Shown: in pieces, positions 59,100 through 64,000 of the stretch
How the letters are laid out: every line of letters begins with the position of its first letter
How positions within the stretch are numbered: position 1 is the stretch's first letter
Source: Microbispora sp. H11081
Lineage (GTDB): Bacteria > Actinomycetota > Actinomycetes > Streptosporangiales > Streptosporangiaceae
Direction of reading: 5' to 3'
Length of the DNA: 64,000 bases
Assembly (NCBI RefSeq): GCF_012999535.1
Contig: NZ_JABBWV010000001.1
Coordinates: forward strand, 992,001 to 1,056,000
Notes under the pieces: generated by a model
The model's database searches: none
What the model was told of the DNA's origin: nothing
The model's input: the letters and a program-made list of their open reading frames with translations, nothing else
Program-made: the position numbers and the translations under genes

Positions 59100-60352
59100 G
59101 GATAGTCAGCGTGCTCACGCAGCCGGTGCGCACCGGCTTCTTCGCCGACGACCAGGCGGCGATCAGGGCCGGTGCGGAGCACGACGGCTTCGCGTACGCG
59201 GGCGTTCCGATCACGCCCGGGTTCTCCGCCATCCGGCAGGCGGGCGAGGCGCTGTCGGTCATGCTGCTCCTCGAAGACGGCTCCGTGGCTCACGGCGACT
59301 GCGCGGCGGTGCAGTACAGCGGCGCCGGTGGACGCGACCCGCTCTTCAGCGCCGCGGCGGCCCGCCGGGACGTCGAGGAGCACCTCGTCCCGATGCTGAC
59401 CGGCGCGGAGCTCGGCTCGTTCCGCGAGCTGGCCGGGCGGGTGGACGCATGCCGCACACCCTCCGGTCCGCTGCACACGGCCATCAGGTACGGCGTGACG
59501 CAGGCGGTGCTCGACGCCGTCGCGCGGAGCAGGCGGCTCACCATGGCCGAGGTCGTGCGCGACGAGTACGCGACCGGCGTCGATCTGGCACCGGTGCCGA
59601 TGTTCGCGCAGACCGGCGACGACCGGTACGCCAACGCGGAGAAGATGATCCTGAAACAGGTGGACGTCCTCCCGCACGCCCTGATCAACAACGTCGACAC
59701 CAAGCTGGGCCGGCGTGGCGAACTCCTCGAGGACTACCTGCGGTGGCTGGTGAAGAGGATCGGGGAGCTGCGCCCGGACAACGCGTACACGCCCAGGTTG
59801 CACGTCGACACCTACGGCACCGTGGGCCTCGCCTTCGACGGCGACGTCGACGCGGTCGCCGTCTACCTCGCCCGTCTCGGGGAGATCGCGGCCCCGTACG
59901 AGCTGGTGGTCGAGCACCCCGTCGACGCCGGGAGCCGGGAGGCCCAGATCGAGACGTACGTCCGGCTGCGGTCCGCCCTGCGGCGGATGGACGCCCGGGT
60001 GAAGATCGCCGTCGACGAGTGGTGCAACACCCTTGAGGACATCGAGATGTTCGTCGACCGGGGCGCGGCCGACGTGATCCACGTCAAGACACCGGACCTC
60101 GGCGGCATCGGCAACACGATCGAGGCGCTGCTGCTGGTGCGCGACCGCGGACTCGTCGCGTACTGCGGTGGCACGTGCAACGAGACGGACCGCTCGGCGC
60201 AGGTCACCGCCAACGTCGCCATGGCCTGCGGCGCGGGACAGGTGCTGGCCAAGCCAGGAATGGGAGTGGACGAGGGACTGATGATCGTGGGAAACGAGAT
60301 GGCACGGGTGGCGGCGATCGCCGCGGCACGCCGGGAGCTGGTCCTGCCGTGA
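59096..60352 (+). CDS. Methylaspartate ammonia-lyase (enolase superfamily)
   Basis: 418 residues, like the about 413-residue clostridial and Citrobacter enzymes. ATG 59096 overlaps the DppA-like stop. The reaction is 3-methylaspartate to mesaconate plus ammonia. Recognised residues: Gln in FAQTGDDRYAN, His in LPHALINNVDTKLG, Mg ligands Asp (HVDTYGT), Glu (VEHPVD) and Asp (VDEWCNT), the catalytic Lys in HVKTPDLGGIGNT, and CGGTCNETD. All expected catalytic positions are present. No glutamate mutase genes are nearby, so methylaspartate is not obviously made from glutamate here; it may come from the imported peptide. A related 3-substituted aspartate is possible as substrate. Confidence 0.9.
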   Translation: MRIVSVLTQPVRTGFFADDQAAIRAGAEHDGFAYAGVPITPGFSAIRQAGEALSVMLLLEDGSVAHGDCAAVQYSGAGGRDPLFSAAAARRDVEEHLVPMLTGAELGSFRELAGRVDACRTPSGPLHTAIRYGVTQAVLDAVARSRRLTMAEVVRDEYATGVDLAPVPMFAQTGDDRYANAEKMILKQVDVLPHALINNVDTKLGRRGELLEDYLRWLVKRIGELRPDNAYTPRLHVDTYGTVGLAFDGDVDAVAVYLARLGEIAAPYELVVEHPVDAGSREAQIETYVRLRSALRRMDARVKIAVDEWCNTLEDIEMFVDRGAADVIHVKTPDLGGIGNTIEALLLVRDRGLVAYCGGTCNETDRSAQVTANVAMACGAGQVLAKPGMGVDEGLMIVGNEMARVAAIAAARRELVLP

Positions 60353-61566
60353 TGCCGCTGGAGGATGTCAGGATCATCGCCATCGAGCAGTACGGCGCGG
60401 GGCCGTTCGGGAGCGTGCATCTGGCGGACCTGGGAGCCGAGGTCATCAAGATCGAGGACCCGTCGACCGGCGGTGACATCGGGAGGTACGTCGTTCCCGA
60501 GCAGCACGGCGAGGACAGCCTGTTCTTCGAGACGTTCAACCGCAACAAGCGCAGCCTCAGCCTCGACATCTCCACGCCCGAGGGCCGCGCCGTGTTCGAG
60601 GACCTGGTCAAGGTCAGCGACGTGGTGCACTCGAACCTGCGGGGGGACGTCCCGGCCAAGCTGAGGATCCGCTACGACGACCTCAAGCACCTCAACCCGG
60701 CGATCGTGTGCAGTTCGCTCAGCGGGTTCGGCATGACCGGGCCGCGCAGCGCCGAACCAGGGTACGACTACGTGCTGCAGGGCATGGCCGGCTGGATGGA
60801 CCTCACCGGCGAGCCCGGCGGACCGCCCACCAAGTCCGGGCTGTCGCTCGTGGACTACTCGGGCGGGCTGGTGGCGGCGGCGTCGATCCTGGCCGCGCTG
60901 CACGCCGCGCGGCGCGACGGCGTCGGCGCCGACTGCGACGTCAGCCTGTTCGACACCGCGATCTCGATGCTGACCTACCCGGCCGCCTGGCAGCTCAACG
61001 GCGACTTCGAGCCCAGGCGCACCCACCACTCCGCCCATCCGTCGCTGGTGCCCTTCCAGGCGTTCCCGACGGGAGACGGCTGGCTGGTGGTCGCCTGCCC
61101 GAAGGAGAAGTTCTTCCGCAGGCTCGCCGGGGTCCTCGGACATCCGGAGTGGCCGGACGACCCCCGATACAGGGACTTCGCCGCCCGGCGGGAGAACGCC
61201 GAGGCTCTGCTGGCCGAGATCGAGGCGGTGTTCGCCACCGGCACGAGCGAGCACTGGCTGGGCCTGCTGCGGTCGGCCGGGGTGCCGTGCGGGCCGGTGA
61301 ACACCGTGGCCCAGGCTCTGCGGGATCCGCACACCGTCGCCAGGGACATGGTCGTCGAGACAGAACATCCCTATTTCGGGACCGTGCGGCAGGTCGCGAG
61401 CCCGCTGAGGGTGGGGTCGGAGAAACGCCCCCACACGCGTGCTCCCCGGCGCGACGAGGACGCCGGCTACGTCCTCGGCGAGGTGCTCGGGTACGACGCG
61501 GAACGAATCGATCGGCTGCGCGCCGCCGCCGACAGCCGGTCGCGGCGCCAGGGTCTGCCAGGATGA
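60352..61566 (+). CDS. Family III CoA-transferase (CaiB/BaiF type)
   Basis: 404 residues from ATG 60352; a GTG three bases earlier is an alternative that would also overlap the upstream stop. Family features: ADLGAEVIKIEDP, FNRNKRSLSLD, and the Asp nucleophile in GLSLVDYSGG (about 167), with a C-terminal GVPCGPVNT segment. These enzymes move CoA between carboxylic acids. Directly after a methylaspartate ammonia-lyase, the natural acceptor is mesaconate, giving mesaconyl-CoA for further breakdown. The CoA donor is unknown. Confidence 0.9.
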   Translation: MPLEDVRIIAIEQYGAGPFGSVHLADLGAEVIKIEDPSTGGDIGRYVVPEQHGEDSLFFETFNRNKRSLSLDISTPEGRAVFEDLVKVSDVVHSNLRGDVPAKLRIRYDDLKHLNPAIVCSSLSGFGMTGPRSAEPGYDYVLQGMAGWMDLTGEPGGPPTKSGLSLVDYSGGLVAAASILAALHAARRDGVGADCDVSLFDTAISMLTYPAAWQLNGDFEPRRTHHSAHPSLVPFQAFPTGDGWLVVACPKEKFFRRLAGVLGHPEWPDDPRYRDFAARRENAEALLAEIEAVFATGTSEHWLGLLRSAGVPCGPVNTVAQALRDPHTVARDMVVETEHPYFGTVRQVASPLRVGSEKRPHTRAPRRDEDAGYVLGEVLGYDAERIDRLRAAADSRSRRQGLPG

Positions 61567-61577
61567 CCACGCCGCCA

Positions 61578-61624
61578 CGAGGTCCGTGACCCGCCCCCGA
61601 AACGCTTCAGGCGCACGGACCTCG
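61578..61624. terminator. Hairpin after the importer/catabolic operon
   Basis: An 11-bp perfect stem (cgaggtccgtg at 61578-61588, cacggacctcg at 61614-61624) with a 25-base loop lies 12 bases after the CoA-transferase stop, between convergent genes. Confidence 0.65.
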
Positions 61625-61632
61625 CACGATCC

Positions 61633-61670
61633 CCGGTGAGCTGGCCGGACCGCTCAGACCGGCTCACCGG
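61633..61670. terminator. Second hairpin overlapping the Lrp gene end
   Basis: Arms ccggtgagc (61633-61641) and gctcaccgg (61662-61670), with further pairing inside, span the stop codon of the - strand regulator. It probably terminates that transcript. Confidence 0.5.
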
Positions 61671-62223
61671 ACGGGGCCGAGAGCAACTCGGCCACCAGAT
61701 TCTTCGGCTCTATCTCCACCAGGCTCAGCGCGGTCTCGGTGCGCTGCACGCCCTCGATCTGCCAGATGCAGTCCATGAGCAACTGCCGCAGGTGCTGGTG
61801 ATCACGCACCCGGAGGCGGGCGAGCATGTCCATGGCGCCGGTGACGATGTCGAGCGCCTCCAGTTCCGGGATCAGGGCGAGCTTCTCGACGAGGTCCCGC
61901 TGCTGGTAGCCCTGGACGGCCGTGATGATCAGGTACACCGTCATCGGATAGCCCGCGGCGCTCCAGTCCAGGCGCACGCCGTACCCCTGGATCACGCCGA
62001 GACGTTCCAGACGCGCGATGCGTTCTCCGACCGCGGGGGCGGACATCCCGAGCTCACGGGCGAGCGCCCGCTGCGAGCGCCTCGAGTCCTGGCTGAGCAG
62101 GACGAGTATCTGCCGGTCGATGTCGTCCAGCGGCGCCGGTGGCGCCTGGACGGGCACGTCGGCGAGAGCACGCAGGGGGGCGGTCGAGGTATGCGAAGCA
62201 GAGGAACGGCGGCGAGGGGGCAT
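61654..62223 (-). CDS. Lrp/AsnC-family transcriptional regulator
   Basis: 189 residues from ATG 62223 (MPPRRR); the start is uncertain because no strong ribosome site is visible and the first 30 residues are low-complexity. HTH: LDDIDRQILVLLSQDSRRSQ, RALARELGMSAPAVGERI. Sensor (RAM) domain: YPMTVYLIITAVQG, LEALDIVTGAMDMLARLRV. It is an amino-acid-sensing regulator, placed between the two catabolic operons, convergent with the first and divergent from the second. It probably senses the amino acid released by these enzymes. Confidence 0.92.
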   Translation of the reverse strand: MPPRRRSSASHTSTAPLRALADVPVQAPPAPLDDIDRQILVLLSQDSRRSQRALARELGMSAPAVGERIARLERLGVIQGYGVRLDWSAAGYPMTVYLIITAVQGYQQRDLVEKLALIPELEALDIVTGAMDMLARLRVRDHQHLRQLLMDCIWQIEGVQRTETALSLVEIEPKNLVAELLSAPSGEPV

Positions 62224-62467
62224 GGCGGGAAGGCTACCCCGCCGGGGGCAGGGAAAGGGCCCTGCCGCCGAAGTCGCCCGTATGACAGGTGCCACATCTC
62301 GCTGCGCGGCCGACACTGCGGCGACAGGTGATCCCGATGCGTTTGCAGTCACCCACTGGTGTTTACGGGTCAAATGGTTAGTATGAGACGCGACTTCCCT
62401 TACAGTTGACCACTCTCAAGGTCGACATTGATTTCACTTCGCATCATCGAACGGAGTGTGAGGACCG
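62224..62467. promoter_or_regulatory. Divergent region between the Lrp and creatininase-family genes
   Basis: No gene is seen. AT-richer around 62365-62440. TTGACC at 62406-62411 with a weak TGATTT 17 bases on could serve the creatininase operon; ggag and gagg lie before its GTG start. An Lrp site is likely here but I cannot define it. Confidence 0.4.
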
Positions 62468-63181
62468 GTGCGGGTCTTCGACAGCAACTGGATGCAGATC
62501 GCCGACTACCTCCGGCGCGACGATCGCATCGTGCTCCCGGTCGGGTCGACCGAGCAGCACGGGTATCTCTCGCTCGGGACTGACGCCTTACTGGCCGAGC
62601 GTGTGTCGGTGGAGGCGGCGGAGCCGCTCGGCGTGCCGGTCCTGCCGGTCCTGCCGTTCGGCATGGCGCCGTACTTCGTGGACTACCCGGGCAGCATGAG
62701 CCTGCGCATGAGCACCTACATCGAGGTGATCCGCGACCTGCTGGACTGCCTGGCCTCCCAGGGGTTCCGGCGGATCGCGGTGATCAACGGCCATGGCGGC
62801 AACGCTCCCGTCGCCGGCCTCATCCGCGAATGGGTGTGCCTGCCGCGCGACGAACGGGTGGAGGTGCTGTTCCACAGCTGGTACAACGCGCCGAAGACGG
62901 CGGAGGCCGCGTCCAGGTTCGACGACGACCAGTTCCACGGCTCCTGGCTGGAGAACTTCGCGTGGACCAGGGTCGACGGCGTCGAAATCCCCGGCGGCAG
63001 CGCGCCGGTCCTGCCGAGGTCGCTGGTGGAGAACGCGACCGCGCGCGAGATGAGGGAGCTGTCCCCGGACGGCAGCCTGGGCGGGGCCTACCAGCGCAGC
63101 GACGAGGACATGCGAATCGTGTGGGACGCCGGCGTGGCCGAGGTCCGCGAACTGCTCGAGAAGGGATGGCTCGACCAGTGA
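62468..63181 (+). CDS. Creatininase-family metal amidohydrolase
   Basis: 237 residues from GTG 62468. Metal-ligand motifs in family order: VGSTEQHG (Glu, His), LGTDALLAE (Asp), INGHGGN (His), and a later Glu near LENFAWTR. The family includes creatinine amidohydrolase, a formamidopyrimidine deformylase and the mycofactocin peptidase MftE, so the substrate cannot be fixed; a cyclic amide or a short peptide is likely. No mycofactocin genes are near. Its stop overlaps the next start. Confidence 0.9.
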   Translation: MRVFDSNWMQIADYLRRDDRIVLPVGSTEQHGYLSLGTDALLAERVSVEAAEPLGVPVLPVLPFGMAPYFVDYPGSMSLRMSTYIEVIRDLLDCLASQGFRRIAVINGHGGNAPVAGLIREWVCLPRDERVEVLFHSWYNAPKTAEAASRFDDDQFHGSWLENFAWTRVDGVEIPGGSAPVLPRSLVENATAREMRELSPDGSLGGAYQRSDEDMRIVWDAGVAEVRELLEKGWLDQ

Positions 63182-63876
63182 CGGCCTCCAGGGACAGAGT
63201 CGCCGTCGTCACCGGCACGGCACACGGAATCGGGGCGGCCATCGCCGCCGCGCTCGAGGCGGACGGGGCCCGGGTGCACGGCGTCGACAAGGACACGGTG
63301 GACGTGACCGACTCGTCCGCGGTCGACGCCTTCTTCGCCGAGATCGGCGACGTCGACATCCTGGTCAACAACGCCGGCGGGGTGGTCGGCCAGGTCCACC
63401 AGCCGCTGGAGGAGATCAGCGACGAGGACTGGTCGGCCGTCGTCGCGGCCAACCTGACCAGCACCTTCCTGTGCACCAGGGCGGTGGTGCCGGCCATGAA
63501 GCGGCGCGGCTTCGGCCGCATCGTGAACATCTCGTCGGGCGCGGGCCGCAGCGTCAGCCTGACCGGCATCCAGGCCTACGCCAGCGCGAAGGCCGGGCAG
63601 ATCGGCTTCACCCGTCAGATGGCTCATGAGCTGGGACGGTTCGGCATCACGGTCAACTGCATCGCGCCGGGGTTCGTCCTGTCCAATCCCACGACCGTCA
63701 AGCAGTGGGAGAGCTACGGCGAGGAGGGGCAGGCCGCGCTCGTCGAAGGCATCGCCGTACGCCGGCTCGGCCGGCCAGAGGACATCGCGCACGGCGTCCG
63801 TTTCTTCGTCTCGGAATCCTCATCCTGGATCACCGGTCAGACCCTCTCGATTGATGGTGGACATGCTCTCTTTTGA
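63178..63876 (+). CDS. Short-chain dehydrogenase/reductase (SDR)
   Basis: 232 residues from GTG 63178 (GTGA overlap). Cofactor motif TGTAHGIG, NNAG, catalytic Ser in VNISSGAG and YASAK, and C-terminal PGFVLSN and SWITGQTLSIDGG. This is a classical SDR. It probably oxidises a hydroxy acid or alcohol released in the same pathway. Confidence 0.93.
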   Translation: MTASRDRVAVVTGTAHGIGAAIAAALEADGARVHGVDKDTVDVTDSSAVDAFFAEIGDVDILVNNAGGVVGQVHQPLEEISDEDWSAVVAANLTSTFLCTRAVVPAMKRRGFGRIVNISSGAGRSVSLTGIQAYASAKAGQIGFTRQMAHELGRFGITVNCIAPGFVLSNPTTVKQWESYGEEGQAALVEGIAVRRLGRPEDIAHGVRFFVSESSSWITGQTLSIDGGHALF

Positions 63877-64000
63877 TTCGACCGACGCCGCCTACCTCGA
63901 CGAGCTCGCCGACTACGTCGCGGTGCCGAGCGTGAGCCGGGACGCCACCCCGGAGACCATGCGGACCGCGGCCCGATGGCTCGCGGCCCAGTTGTCCTTC
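63863..64000 (+). CDS. M20-family metallopeptidase, N-terminal fragment (runs off the window)
   Basis: 46 residues are visible (LDELADYVAVPSVSRD, then TMRTAARWLAAQL), the usual beginning of M20 dipeptidases and carboxypeptidases. ATG 63863 lies inside the end of the SDR gene; ATG 63854 is an in-frame alternative. The metal-binding residues are beyond the window. A peptidase here fits the peptide-breakdown theme. Confidence 0.75.
   Translation, partial: MLSFDSTDAAYLDELADYVAVPSVSRDATPETMRTAARWLAAQLSF

Overview
This is very GC-rich DNA with GTG/TTG starts, many GTGA and ATGA stop/start overlaps, giant modular polyketide synthase (PKS) genes, LAL and SARP regulators and lipobox solute-binding proteins. 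That points to a filamentous actinomycete. I cannot name the genus from the sequence; a non-Streptomyces genus is only a guess.

Region 1 (1-29.5 kb, + strand) is the 3' part of a type I modular PKS locus. Three PKS genes carry six visible modules, labelled A-F here. A: (AT)-DH-KR-ACP, cut by the window edge, AT read as methylmalonyl. B and C: KS-AT(malonyl)-DH-KR-ACP. D: KS-AT(methylmalonyl)-DH-ACP with no KR. E: KS-AT(methylmalonyl)-DH-ER-KR-ACP. F: KS-AT(malonyl)-ACP. Colinear reading gives R-CH=C(CH3)-CH=CH-CH=CH-CO-CH(CH3)-CH2-CH(CH3)-CO-CH2-CO-S-ACP. There is no thioesterase. A FkbH-type glyceryl-loading gene overlaps the last PKS gene. A beta-ketoacyl terminus plus FkbH is the logic of tetronate formation, and the chain matches an abyssomicin-type spirotetronate precursor with one extra methyl on the triene.

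Region 2 (29.6-48 kb) holds tailoring, export and regulation: a luciferase-like flavin monooxygenase, a four-gene oligopeptide-type ABC transporter, two P450-ferredoxin pairs flanking a membrane O-acyltransferase, an aldo/keto reductase, a small protein resembling the AbyU spirotetronate cyclase (beta-barrel [4+2] cyclase), a LAL regulator, a TetR/MFS divergent pair and a SARP regulator. A palindrome (CCTGAGG-N3-CCTCAGG) occurs three times between tetR and the MFS gene and again upstream of the flavin monooxygenase 16 kb away, which suggests TetR controls both. The other tetronate genes (KAS III, stand-alone ACP, acyltransferase and eliminating hydrolase) are not here and are predicted left of the window.

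Region 3 (48.3-64 kb) looks catabolic rather than biosynthetic. A zinc alcohol dehydrogenase and an unusual ketopantoate reductase-amidase fusion (- strand) diverge from a nine-gene, tightly coupled operon: a dipeptide-type ABC importer (SBP, two permeases, two ATPases), an Ntn asparaginase/isoaspartyl peptidase, a DppA-like D-aminopeptidase, a methylaspartate ammonia-lyase and a family III CoA-transferase. A convergent Lrp/AsnC regulator follows, then a second operon with a creatininase-family hydrolase, an SDR dehydrogenase and the start of an M20 peptidase. Together these suggest import and breakdown of a peptide containing isoaspartyl, D- or beta-methylaspartyl residues, with mesaconate activated as a CoA ester. 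I find no rRNA, tRNA, insertion sequence or CRISPR array.
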